Assembly (NCBI RefSeq): GCF_003315415.1
Contig: NZ_QNSB01000004.1
Span: 186,001-250,000 of the forward strand
Direction of reading: 5' to 3'
Source: Brevibacterium sanguinis
Lineage (GTDB): Bacteria > Actinomycetota > Actinomycetes > Actinomycetales > Brevibacteriaceae
Length of the DNA stretch: 64,000 bases
The translations under genes were made by a program, and so were the position numbers. Below are positions 16,589 through 25,143 of the stretch, piece after piece (positions within the stretch are counted from its first letter, which is position 1; every line of letters begins with the position of its first letter). The notes below the pieces were generated by a model, which was not told the DNA's origin, searched no databases, and saw nothing but the letters and a program-made list of their open reading frames with translations.

Positions 16589-17266
16589 ATGTGCCCGCAC
16601 ACTCAGCCGCAGCCGTCTGACGTCTCCGCCCCAGCACCCGAAGGCTCCGAAGTCGTCGAAGGCGCCGACCACGCCTCCGACGACACTGCTCACGCGTCCC
16701 AGCCAGGCTCCCCGACCGAGCCCTCCCCGCGCGAGCAGATCGCCGCCGCCATCAGGAGGGAGCGGACCAAGGCGGGGATCTCCCTGTCCGAGCTCGCGCG
16801 CAGGGCGGGGATCGGCAAATCGACGATGTCGGGGCTGGAGACCGGGACCGGGAACCCGAGCATCGAGACGATGTGGGCCCTCGCCTCGGCGCTCGACATC
16901 CCCCTGGCACGGCTCCTCGATCCGCCGCAGCACGAGATCGCCCTCGTCCACGCCGACGACCTGCCCGACCTCCCGTCGACCGCGTCGAACTACGCGGCCA
17001 CGCTGCTGTCGGCCGCCCCGGCGAACTCACGGCGCGACATCTACCTCATCAGGGCCGAACCGGGGACTCCGCGCGACTCACAGCCGCATCCGCCCGGCAC
17101 CGTCGAGCACGTGATCATGGGCAGCGGCTCGGCCCGCATCGAGGTCCTCGGCGAATCGTACGAGATCCATGTCGGCGACTACTTCACCTATCCAGGGGAT
17201 CAGCCGCACCGGTTCACCGCCCTCGAGCCTGGCACCACGGCGACCTTCGTCGTCGAGAGCCGCTGA
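16589..17266 (+). CDS. XRE-family regulator with C-terminal cupin domain
   Basis: The 225-residue protein has a 45-residue low-complexity N-terminus, a helix-turn-helix (about residues 50-105, containing LSELARRAGIGKSTMSGLE) and a cupin_2 sensor domain (about 140-222, with GTVEHVIMGSGSARI and YEIHVGDYFTYPGDQPHRF). HTH-cupin proteins of this type sense small metabolites and often regulate a neighbouring transporter. Divergence from azlCD strongly suggests control of that exporter. The start follows the only ATG with room for a promoter. Confidence 0.87.
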   Translation: MCPHTQPQPSDVSAPAPEGSEVVEGADHASDDTAHASQPGSPTEPSPREQIAAAIRRERTKAGISLSELARRAGIGKSTMSGLETGTGNPSIETMWALASALDIPLARLLDPPQHEIALVHADDLPDLPSTASNYAATLLSAAPANSRRDIYLIRAEPGTPRDSQPHPPGTVEHVIMGSGSARIEVLGESYEIHVGDYFTYPGDQPHRFTALEPGTTATFVVESR

Positions 17267-17334
17267 GTCTTCTCAACCTCGCCGAGTGCTGAACCGCTCG
17301 GCCCCGAACCCTCCTCGCGAGCCGCCGAGCCGCT

Positions 17335-18477
17335 TCATTCGACCGGTGGGCCGTCGGCCTTGTCCTCGGCGAGGACAGGCAGCCTCTCGAGCGCGGCCTC
17401 GCGGGTCAGTCCCGCGGCCTGGAGGAGGTCGGAGGCCAGCGGACGCAGGAGCAGGACGAGGGTCTCGTCGTGGAGGTCCCAGCTCTTCTCCGCCTTCGGA
17501 TCGAGCCGTCCGGCCGCCTCGGCGAGCGCGGTCTCGGCCAGGGTCCGGTCGGTGCCACGGCGCAGGGCGATCTCGAGCTTCTTCGCGCCATCGGCCAGTG
17601 ACTCGACGTAATCGGCGATGATCGGCTTCGGGACGCCGAGCTCGGTCATCGCGACGACACGTCGGGCGATGACGCGGATGGTTCGCATCGCCCGGTCGGA
17701 GTAGGTGTGGACGCGGGCCAGCCGGGTCACCTCGGCGGCATGGCGCCGACCCCGGGCGTTGATCTTCGCCGCCTCCTCCGAGACCTTGAGCGAGGACCCC
17801 CAGGAGTCGATGATGTCCTGGGTCTCGCGGGCACGGCCGAGGGCGCGCTCGGCGAGGTCGGAGTCGGCCCCGCGCAGGGCCTTCGCCATCATCCCGAGCA
17901 CGGCATCGATCTCGTCGAGGAGGTTCGCCGCCTGCGCGCGGGGGACCTTGCGCGCATCGCGCGGGACGATGAGCGCGAGGAGGATCGCGCAGACGGAGCC
18001 GACGAGGGCGTCGATCGTCCGCGGGAAGGGCAGGGTCGTGGCGGTGGCGGGCACCGCGATGACGTAGACCGATTGGACGGCGATCTGGGTGATGAAGATG
18101 CCGCCCGAGTTGAGCATCGTGCCGATGAACAGGCCGATCGCCAGCGTCAGCGCCAGCTGCCAGATCCCGCTGCCGTAGAGGTTGACGAGGAGCTCGCCGA
18201 CGAGGACGCCGAAGGTCGCTCCGATCCCGAAGTCGAGGGACCTGCGCAGGCGCTTGTCGGCGACGACGCCGATCCCCACGGCCGAGGCGACGGCGGCGAG
18301 GAACGGGTAGGGGTGGCCGAGGACATAGACGCAGAAGGCATAGGCGGCGGTCGCGGCGATCGGGATCTGGACCATCTGTGCGGCGTTGGCCTGCACGCGC
18401 CGCAGGCCCATGCGCACGCGATGGGCAACAGTGCTGAAGGCCCGCTTGGGCAGCCCTCTGACCTCGGACTTCTTCAT
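17335..18477 (-). CDS. FUSC-family (aromatic acid exporter-like) membrane protein
   Basis: The 380-residue protein has an N-terminal membrane half with about six hydrophobic segments (residues 35-175) and a cytoplasmic helical half rich in Arg, Glu and Ala. This is the layout of FUSC/YccC-type proteins related to the p-hydroxybenzoate exporter AaeB, though shorter. The gene is single, between the XRE-cupin gene and pepN, so the substrate is not indicated. Its distance from the aromatic island (over 5 kb) gives no strong link. Confidence 0.75.
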   Translation of the reverse strand: MKKSEVRGLPKRAFSTVAHRVRMGLRRVQANAAQMVQIPIAATAAYAFCVYVLGHPYPFLAAVASAVGIGVVADKRLRRSLDFGIGATFGVLVGELLVNLYGSGIWQLALTLAIGLFIGTMLNSGGIFITQIAVQSVYVIAVPATATTLPFPRTIDALVGSVCAILLALIVPRDARKVPRAQAANLLDEIDAVLGMMAKALRGADSDLAERALGRARETQDIIDSWGSSLKVSEEAAKINARGRRHAAEVTRLARVHTYSDRAMRTIRVIARRVVAMTELGVPKPIIADYVESLADGAKKLEIALRRGTDRTLAETALAEAAGRLDPKAEKSWDLHDETLVLLLRPLASDLLQAAGLTREAALERLPVLAEDKADGPPVE

Positions 18478-18561
18478 CTGCCCTTTCTTCGATCGCTCCC
18501 GCTGTACCCAGAGTACCGGAATTATGCCATGCTAAAGTCGGTGCGCCGAGGAGGCTGATGC

Positions 18562-21438
18562 ATGACAACGAACCTGACCAGAGACGAAGCGCAGAGCAGA
18601 TCCCAGCTGCTCAAGGTCAAGACCTACACCGTCCACATCGACATCGGCAACGCCGAGTCGGACGCCACGACCTACCTCTCCCGCACCGAAGTCTCCTTCA
18701 AGGCTCGCTCCTCCGGTCAGACGTTCATCGACCTCATCGCCGACTCCGTGTCCCGGGTCGTCGTCAACGACATCGAGCTCGACCCCGCCGAGGTGTTCGA
18801 CGGCGCCCGTGTCACCTTCGACGTCCGCGAGGGCAGGAACACGCTCTCGATCGAGGCGCAGGCCAGGTACTCCACCTCGGGCGAGGGGCTGCACCGGTTC
18901 ACCGATCCGGCCGATGGCAAGGTCTACCTCTACACCCAGTTCGAGCCGACCGACGCCCGGCGGGTGTTCGCGAACTTCGACCAGCCCGACCTCAAGGCGC
19001 GGTTCCAGTTCAGCGTCACCGCGCCCGCCCATTTCCAGGTGCTCTCGAACCAGCCCGAGTCGAGTCGCGAGACAGTGCCCGGGCCGGGCGCCGCGGGCAC
19101 GGGAACGGCGGGCACGGGAACCGGCTCCCCCACCTCGGCGCTCGTCACCCATCACTTCGCCCCGACCCTCAAGCAGTCGAGCTACATCACCTGCATCACG
19201 GCCGGCCCCTACGAGGGTGCGACGGATGAGTGGACCGACCCGACGACGGGCGCGACGATCGCGCTCGGCGCGTGGTGCCGGGCGAGCCTCGTCGATCATC
19301 TCGACGCTTCCGACATCTTCTCGATCACGAAGGCGGGGCTCGAGTTCTTCAGCTCCGAATTCGACTACCCCTACCCCTGGGGCAAGTACGATCAGATCTT
19401 CGTTCCCGAGTACAACCTCGGCGCGATGGAGAACCCGGGCCTCGTGACGTTCACGGACTCCCTGATCTTCAAGGACAAGGTCACCGACGCGATGTACGAG
19501 TCGCGGGCGAACGTCATCCTCCACGAGATGGCGCACATGTGGTTCGGGGACCTCGTGACGATGAAGTGGTGGGACGACCTGTGGCTCAAGGAGTCCTTCG
19601 CCGACTACATGGGCGGGCTCGCGCTCGCCGAGGCGACCCGGTTCACGGACGGCTGGGTGACATTCGCTCTGCGTCGCAAGGCCTGGGCCTACCGGCAGGA
19701 CCAGTACCCGACGACTCACCCCATCGTCGCCGACATCCCCGATGTCGAGGCGGCGAAGCTCAACTTCGACGGGATCACCTACGCCAAGGGCGCCTCGGTG
19801 CTCAAGCAGCTGGTCGCCTTCGTCGGCCGCGACGCGTTCTTCGCCGGGTCCCGTCTCTACTTCCGCAGGTTCGAGTACCGCAGCACCGAGCTCGCGGATT
19901 TCCTCGAATGCCTCGCCGAGGTGGCCCCCGAGAAGGACATCGCCGGCTGGGCCAGCGCGTGGCTGGGCACCTCCGGGGTGTCCGAGCTGTCCCTGGAGCT
20001 GAGCACGCGTGAGGCCGCGCCCTGGGACACGTCGACATCAGTCGGCTCCGAGGCGGCGAGCTCCGGGACCGGCGTCGCTGGGACCGGTGCCGCGGCGCCC
20101 GGTGCCGCGGGGCCCGGTGCCACGGGGCCCGGTGCCTGGCCCTCGGGCCGCGACATCATCACCGCGGCGACGGTCACCCAGCTCGACTCCGCCGCCGGTG
20201 CTCGGCTGCTGCGCCCCCACACCCTGGAGATCGCGACCCTCGGGCGCTCCGGGCGGGACCTGGTGCCCCTCGACACTGCCGCCGTCGACTTCTCGACGCA
20301 GTCGTGCGAGGTCGAGCAGCTGGTCGGGCGCGCCCGCGGTGAGATCACCCTGCTCAACTACGGGGACCACGACTACGCCAAGGTGCGGCTCGACCCGGCG
20401 TCGACGGAGACGGCAGTCACCTCGGTCTCGCGCATCATCGATCCGCTCTCCCGGGCGCTGACCTGGTCGGCGTTGGAGAACGCGGTGCGCGACGGACTGC
20501 TTCCGGTCCACCGGTACCTCACCGCCTACGCCCGCAGCCTGGGCAAGGAGAGTCACGCCGGGATCATGTCCGGCCTCAGCCAGACCGCTCTCACCTGCAT
20601 CGATCAGTGGGTGTCGGATCGCAACTACGAGACCGCCGTCTCCGGCCTGCTCGGGGCCGCCCTCGACGCCCTCGCGGCGGCGAGGTCGGGATCGGACGCG
20701 CAGCTGCATCTGGCGAACCTGGTCCTGGCCCTGACCTCGCGGACCGCCCGCTGTCTCAACTCGAGCCCGGCGATCCAGATGGGACGGTCGTTCGCCGCGC
20801 AGATCCTCGCGGTTCCCGTCGGCGATGAGATCGACCGGCTCAGTCCCGAAGGCTCGGATTCCGGTGCGGAGGCCGGCTCGGCCGAACATGCGGCCGCCGC
20901 GCGTCCGTTCAAGGGGCTGATCAACGACCATTCGCTGCGCTGGAATGCGCTGACGGCTCTCGTGTGCCTGGGCTGGGCGGACCATTCGGACATCGCCGCG
21001 GAGTCCGAGGCCGATTCCACGTCGTCGGGTCGACTCCACGCGGCCACCGCCGCTGCCGCCACACCCCTGCCGATCGCGAAGATCCGCGCCTGGTCGGCGA
21101 TCACCGATGCGAAGTCGCTGAGCAACGACGTGCTGACCGCGATCATCTCCGGCTTCGTCGCCCCATCGACCGTGCCGCTGATCGAGGACTACGTCGACGA
21201 GTACTTCCACCGGCTGAGCGGCTTCTGGGCCGAGAACTCGATCGAGATCGCCCGCCGGCTCGTCGTCGGGCTCTATCCGCAGTGGTCCGTCGACGACGAG
21301 GCGGTGGTCGAGCGGACCGACGCCTGGCTCGGCGAGCACCAGGACGCCCCCGCAGCGCTGCGTCGGCTGCTCATCGAACGCCGCGACGACCTCGCACGTG
21401 CCGTCTTCCTCAAGTCGACCCAGAGTTCTCGCCACTGA
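18562..21438 (+). CDS. pepN: Aminopeptidase N (M1 zinc metallopeptidase)
   Basis: The 958-residue enzyme removes N-terminal amino acids from peptides in the cytoplasm. It has the substrate-binding GAMEN (residues 287-291) and the zinc site HEMAH (His321, Glu322, His325) with Glu344 eighteen residues later. The C-terminal half is the ERAP1-like helical domain. Compared with actinobacterial PepN of about 850-870 residues it carries low-complexity Gly/Ala/Pro/Ser insertions near residues 173-195 and 490-535, plus a smaller one near 770. GAGGAGG lies eight bases before the ATG. Confidence 0.94.
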   Translation: MTTNLTRDEAQSRSQLLKVKTYTVHIDIGNAESDATTYLSRTEVSFKARSSGQTFIDLIADSVSRVVVNDIELDPAEVFDGARVTFDVREGRNTLSIEAQARYSTSGEGLHRFTDPADGKVYLYTQFEPTDARRVFANFDQPDLKARFQFSVTAPAHFQVLSNQPESSRETVPGPGAAGTGTAGTGTGSPTSALVTHHFAPTLKQSSYITCITAGPYEGATDEWTDPTTGATIALGAWCRASLVDHLDASDIFSITKAGLEFFSSEFDYPYPWGKYDQIFVPEYNLGAMENPGLVTFTDSLIFKDKVTDAMYESRANVILHEMAHMWFGDLVTMKWWDDLWLKESFADYMGGLALAEATRFTDGWVTFALRRKAWAYRQDQYPTTHPIVADIPDVEAAKLNFDGITYAKGASVLKQLVAFVGRDAFFAGSRLYFRRFEYRSTELADFLECLAEVAPEKDIAGWASAWLGTSGVSELSLELSTREAAPWDTSTSVGSEAASSGTGVAGTGAAAPGAAGPGATGPGAWPSGRDIITAATVTQLDSAAGARLLRPHTLEIATLGRSGRDLVPLDTAAVDFSTQSCEVEQLVGRARGEITLLNYGDHDYAKVRLDPASTETAVTSVSRIIDPLSRALTWSALENAVRDGLLPVHRYLTAYARSLGKESHAGIMSGLSQTALTCIDQWVSDRNYETAVSGLLGAALDALAAARSGSDAQLHLANLVLALTSRTARCLNSSPAIQMGRSFAAQILAVPVGDEIDRLSPEGSDSGAEAGSAEHAAAARPFKGLINDHSLRWNALTALVCLGWADHSDIAAESEADSTSSGRLHAATAAAATPLPIAKIRAWSAITDAKSLSNDVLTAIISGFVAPSTVPLIEDYVDEYFHRLSGFWAENSIEIARRLVVGLYPQWSVDDEAVVERTDAWLGEHQDAPAALRRLLIERRDDLARAVFLKSTQSSRH
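20081..20140 (+). repeat. In-frame tandem repeat inside pepN
   Basis: Several copies of a GGGGCCCGGTGCC-like unit of about 15 bases encode the Ala/Gly/Pro-rich insertion AAPGAAGPGATGPGA. It lies in a surface loop after the catalytic domain. Confidence 0.75.
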
Positions 21439-21447
21439 ACCACGATC

Positions 21448-21485
21448 CGCCGAGGCGACCGTCTGCGCGACGAGCCGCCTCGGCG
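21448..21485. terminator. Possible hairpin terminator after pepN
   Basis: CGCCGAGGC (21448-21456) pairs with GCCTCGGCG (21477-21485) around a 20-base loop, between the convergent pepN and NlpC/P60 genes. Confidence 0.45.
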
Positions 21486-21517
21486 ACGGCGCGGAGGGCT
21501 GAGGACCTCGATCCCGG

Positions 21518-21588
21518 GTCAGAGTACCCGGCGGGCTCCGGTGGACCTGGAGGACCCGGTTCCTCGTCAGAGGATCCGGCGGGCTCCG
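21518..21588 (-). repeat. Duplication spanning the NlpC/P60 stop codon
   Basis: A 23-base unit at 21566-21588, which contains the stop codon, recurs with three differences at 21518-21540, downstream of the gene. Confidence 0.75.
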
Positions 21589-22664
21589 GAGAACTCGTCG
21601 CCCTTGTCCCAGGACTTCCAGTCGACGACCGAGACGTCCTTCGAGGCGTTGGGCGCGTGGATCATCTTCCCGTCGCCGATGTACATGCCGACGTGGTGGA
21701 CCATTCCGCTGCTCGTCGAGAAGAACAGCAGATCGCCGGGTTCGAGGTCCTTCTGCGAGACCTTCGTCCCGGCCTTCGCCTGGTCCCCCGAGTCACGGGG
21801 GATGTCGATGCCGTGGGCGCGGTAGATGCTGTAGGTGAAGCCGGAGCAGTCGAAGCCGTATGGGGACACGCCCGCCCACAGGTAGCGCAGGCCCTCGAAC
21901 TGCTCGGCCGTCTTCACGAGGTCCCCGCCCTTCGGCTTCGCCGGGTCCTCGTCGATGTCGTAGACGTCGATGTGCTCGGCGTCGACCCATGCCGCTCCCC
22001 CGCCGGGCAGGGCCACGCGCACGTCCTCGACGTCCTGGGCGATGACGGGGAGTTCGACGTTGAAGGTGAGTTCGGCGCCGGAGTCCTTGGTGAACTCGAC
22101 GCCCTCGAGCTCGCTCTTGGGTTCGGTGACGACGGCTCGCGGCTGCTCGTCCTGGAGCTGGGCGAAGCGATCGTTCTCGACCAGCTGCTTCGTCGGCAGC
22201 CATCCGGGGTAGCCCTGCTTGTCCTTCGGGGTGGACTGGTCTCTCACGCTCACGCGTGCCCAGTCGCCGTCGACCTCATGGACGCTGACCTCCGAGCCAT
22301 AGGGCGCCTGCGTCTCCATCTTCCCGGTCAGGCCCCGACGCACCTCGGTCTCGGACAGGTTCTCGTTCCAGGCATCGAGGTCGACGGGGTGTCCCAGGGC
22401 CGGCTCGTCCGCTTTGCGGGGTGCATCGGGTTCGGTCCACAGCGTGGCGACGGTGACATCGATGTAGGCGGTCTCGCCCTTCTCGATCGTCCCATCCGTG
22501 ATCGGTTCGAGCTCTTGACCGGGAATGAGCGCAGCTCCCAGCTCGGCTGCGGCGACCGTGGAGGCGTCGGCGGCCGAGGTCGGATTGCCTGAGATCGCGG
22601 GAGCACCTGCGCCGAATACCAATCCGAGCCCAAGTGCCGTCGAAACAGCAGTTCTGGTACGCAT
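21567..22664 (-). CDS. Secreted NlpC/P60 cell-wall hydrolase with SH3-like region
   Basis: The 365-residue protein has an N-terminal signal peptide (MRTRTAVSTALGLGLVFGAG, cleavage after an Ala-rich site), a middle with two SH3-like segments (GDWARVSV and GYPGWLPTKQLV), and a C-terminal NlpC/P60 domain (about 250-365). The catalytic Cys273 is in GFDCSGFTYS, a His is in HHVGMYIGDG and the third polar residue in MIHAPN. It should cleave peptidoglycan stem peptides outside the membrane. The leader contains three consecutive inverted repeats that may regulate it. Confidence 0.9.
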   Translation of the reverse strand: MRTRTAVSTALGLGLVFGAGAPAISGNPTSAADASTVAAAELGAALIPGQELEPITDGTIEKGETAYIDVTVATLWTEPDAPRKADEPALGHPVDLDAWNENLSETEVRRGLTGKMETQAPYGSEVSVHEVDGDWARVSVRDQSTPKDKQGYPGWLPTKQLVENDRFAQLQDEQPRAVVTEPKSELEGVEFTKDSGAELTFNVELPVIAQDVEDVRVALPGGGAAWVDAEHIDVYDIDEDPAKPKGGDLVKTAEQFEGLRYLWAGVSPYGFDCSGFTYSIYRAHGIDIPRDSGDQAKAGTKVSQKDLEPGDLLFFSTSSGMVHHVGMYIGDGKMIHAPNASKDVSVVDWKSWDKGDEFSGARRIL

Positions 22665-22672
22665 TATTTCTC

Positions 22673-22761
22673 TTTCGGTCTGCGGGTGTCACACCCGCGC
22701 GGGGGAAGTCTCCGAAATGACAGCGCCTCCCGGCGCTGACGAGCTGCCGATCATCGGCAGC
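22673..22761 (-). promoter_or_regulatory. Hairpin-rich 5' region of the NlpC/P60 gene
   Basis: Within 90 bases upstream of the ATG there are a CAGCGCC/GGCGCTG hairpin (22721-22738), a nine-base perfect inverted repeat (22743-22751 with 22753-22761) and a nested structure. In that structure TTTCGG (22673-22678) pairs with CCGAAA (22712-22717) around a GCGGGT/ACCCGC stem. Such clustering suggests either a structured leader RNA or stacked operators. The conserved core of the c-di-AMP (ydaO) riboswitch was not found. Confidence 0.45.
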
Positions 22762-22947
22762 GACAATGCTCATCCGGCATGCACGCCCCGGACCTCAGGG
22801 GACCGGCTCGACGAGCACGACCGAGCGCGCATCGAAAGCATGCACAGTGCTGATTGTACTGCCCCGGCCCAAACGGGCAAGGGTCACTGCCCTGAGGAGC
22901 GGGCGCCTTGTCGCTCGAGCGCGCGTTGTGTTGGCTCCCGCACTCGG

Positions 22948-24021
22948 TCAGCGCAGGAGCTCGGAGGCGAGGAGTTCGAGCGTCTGGATGCGGGCGGCGT
23001 CCGCGCGCAGGTCCTCGTCCTCCGTCGATCCGGTGACCGGCTGGATCATGATCTCGTCGACCTCGAACCGGTCGGCCAGCTCCTGCAGCTGCGCCGCCGC
23101 GGTCTTCGGGTCGCCGATGATCCAGTTCGTCGACAGCTCCTCGGCGACCATCCGCTCCTGGTCGGTCATGACGGATCGGACGTCGGCACCGACGAGGCGC
23201 AGCGGCCCCATCTGCCCGCCGGTGCGCAGCCGGGCCATCTGCAGGAGGAACGGTTCGGACCGCAGCCGCGCCTCCTCGTCGGTCGACGCGACCACGGCAT
23301 TGGCGGTGACGAAGGTGCGCGGTTCGGCCCCGTATGCGCCCTGGGAGAAGTTGTCGCGGTAGATCTTCATGGCCGTCGTCGCGCCCGCCGCGAAATGGTT
23401 CGCGAAGACATAGGGCATCCCGAGTTCGGCTGCCAGTCGGGCCGAGTACCCCGAGGACCCGAGCAGCCATGGCAGCGGCTGGGTTCCGGGCACGGGGGCC
23501 GGGGTCGCGCGCAGGACGTGCTCGCGTCCGCCGTGCAGCGGGATGCGCACGCCCTCGGGAGTCATCAGGCTCAGGGTGTCGATGACGTGCTGCGGGAACT
23601 GCTCGACGGGATCGATGGTCTTCCCCTCCCGGTCGACCATCCGTCCCTCGCCGAGGTGACCCCTCATCGCCGCCGAAGTGATCGGATCCGTGCCGGGAGC
23701 CCGTCCGATCCCGAGATCCACACGGTCTCCGTAGACCGCCGAGAGCAGCGCGAAGAGCTCGGCCACGGCCAGCGGCGCGTGGTTGGGGAGCATGACGCCG
23801 CCGGAGCCGAGCCGGATCCGCTCGGTGCCCTGACCGAGGTACATGAGCTCGGCACCCGGCATGGTCGAGGCGACGGACGGCATGTTGTGGTGTTCGGCAA
23901 CCCAGTAGCGGGTGAATCCGAGCCGGTCGGCGGCCCGGACCAGCTCATGCGAGGACGCGAGTGCATCGGCCGTGCTCTGTCCGACACGGACCGGGACGAG
24001 ATCAAGAAGAGAAAGTTCCAT
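22948..24021 (-). CDS. LLM-class flavin-dependent oxidoreductase
   Basis: The 357-residue protein has the luciferase-like monooxygenase TIM barrel with motifs YWVAEHHNMPSVASTMPG, LGSGGVMLPNHAPLAVAE and RVDLGIGRAPGTDP. Members use FMNH2 or F420 with separate reductases. The best-known close group are the MsnO/YhbW-type proteins of unknown substrate. It is the last gene of the minus-strand aromatic operon, 27 bases after an FAH hydrolase gene, so it may act on a pathway side product or may be a neighbour only. Confidence 0.82.
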   Translation of the reverse strand: MELSLLDLVPVRVGQSTADALASSHELVRAADRLGFTRYWVAEHHNMPSVASTMPGAELMYLGQGTERIRLGSGGVMLPNHAPLAVAELFALLSAVYGDRVDLGIGRAPGTDPITSAAMRGHLGEGRMVDREGKTIDPVEQFPQHVIDTLSLMTPEGVRIPLHGGREHVLRATPAPVPGTQPLPWLLGSSGYSARLAAELGMPYVFANHFAAGATTAMKIYRDNFSQGAYGAEPRTFVTANAVVASTDEEARLRSEPFLLQMARLRTGGQMGPLRLVGADVRSVMTDQERMVAEELSTNWIIGDPKTAAAQLQELADRFEVDEIMIQPVTGSTEDEDLRADAARIQTLELLASELLR

Positions 24022-24048
24022 GTCCTGGAAACAGCCGCCTGACCAGGA

Positions 24049-25143
24049 TCATTCCTTGACCTTGGTCACGTCGCGGCCGCGCCGATTCCGCTCACGACTG
24101 CGGGACCGGGCCCTGGGCAGCGCAGGCGCGGGCACTCGCCGGCCGACGAGGTTGACGATCTCGCCGATCCCCTCGATCGACATCCGCACCTCATCGCCGG
24201 GCTCCAGCGGCGGCTCGTCCCGACCGAGTCCCCAGAGTTCGCCGAGGCAGCCTCCATTGCCGACCGTCCCGGATCCGAGCACGTCTCCGGCGACGACGAC
24301 CGAGTTGCGGGAGGCGTAGGCGACGAGCTCGGGGAAGGTCCATCCCATGTTCGAGACCAGATCGGCGCCCAGCAGCCGTCCGTTGACGCGCACCTCGGCG
24401 CGGACGGCGAGGAAACCGTCGTCGAGGCAGGAGTCGAGCTCGTCGGCGGTGACGATCCACGGCCCCAAGGTGAGCGCGAAGTCCTTGCCCTTGCAGGGCC
24501 CCAGGCGGACCTTCATCTCGCGCGCCTGCAGGTCGCGTGCCGACCAGTCGTTCATCACGGTGTAGCCGAAGATGCTCGCCTCGGCCGCGGCCACGTCGAG
24601 GTTCTCTCCCGGCGCACCGCCGATGACGGCTGCGAGTTCGAGCTCGTAGTCGAGGCGATGAGTGACCGGCACGTCGATCGTCTCGCCGGTGCCGCGCACC
24701 GTCAGCGGATTCGTGAAGTAGAAGGTCGGAGCCTCGTACCACTCGTCGGCGACGTGGCTCTTCCCTTCGACCCCGGCGCTGACGCCTTCGACGTGCTCTT
24801 CGAAGGCGACGAAGTCGCGCACCGTGCTCGGCACGACCGGCGACAGCAGCCGCACCTCGGTGAGCGGGGTCGGGGTGACCTGCTTTGCTGCGACGAGCGC
24901 GCGGCACTGCTCGTGCAGGTCAGCGGCGGCGCCGAGGCCCGCACGGAGCACATCGGAGACCCTCAGCCCGTCGGGAAAGGGAACGACCCCCTCGGCGAGG
25001 ACGAAGCCCTCGGCGATCCCGGGCTCGGCCGTCAGCTCAGCCCTGATCCCGGGCTCGGCCGCAGCCTCGACCCTGGTTCCCGGCTCGGTCGGCTCATCGG
25101 CCGTCAGCTCATCGCTCGCGACTATCCATCTCGCCAGTCTCAT
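24049..25143 (-). CDS. Fumarylacetoacetate hydrolase (FAH) family protein, first copy
   Basis: The 364-residue protein has the FAH fold: DFVAFEEHVEG near residue 110, the metal-binding DYELELAAVIGG (about 165) and FGYTVMNDWSARDLQ (about 192), with LGSGTVGNGGCLGE further on. FAH-family enzymes hydrolyse or decarboxylate beta-dicarbonyl ring-cleavage products. Residues 10-50 are an inserted tandem motif (two AEPGI segments) with no counterpart in typical members. The start overlaps the preceding amidohydrolase stop as ATGA, indicating co-translation in a ring-cleavage operon. Confidence 0.85.
   Translation of the reverse strand: MRLARWIVASDELTADEPTEPGTRVEAAAEPGIRAELTAEPGIAEGFVLAEGVVPFPDGLRVSDVLRAGLGAAADLHEQCRALVAAKQVTPTPLTEVRLLSPVVPSTVRDFVAFEEHVEGVSAGVEGKSHVADEWYEAPTFYFTNPLTVRGTGETIDVPVTHRLDYELELAAVIGGAPGENLDVAAAEASIFGYTVMNDWSARDLQAREMKVRLGPCKGKDFALTLGPWIVTADELDSCLDDGFLAVRAEVRVNGRLLGADLVSNMGWTFPELVAYASRNSVVVAGDVLGSGTVGNGGCLGELWGLGRDEPPLEPGDEVRMSIEGIGEIVNLVGRRVPAPALPRARSRSRERNRRGRDVTKVKE
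25014..25115 (-). repeat. In-frame tandem repeat in the FAH gene
   Basis: About three imperfect 33-36-base units (each with a GATCCCGGGCTCGGCC-like core) encode an Ala/Glu/Pro/Gly-rich stretch near the N-terminus of the FAH protein. Confidence 0.7.

Noticed and set aside
22665-22860. c-di-AMP (ydaO) riboswitch upstream of the NlpC/P60 gene
   Set aside because: Expected from family habits, but the conserved purine-rich joining sequences of ydaO were not found on the relevant strand. Only hairpins were reported.
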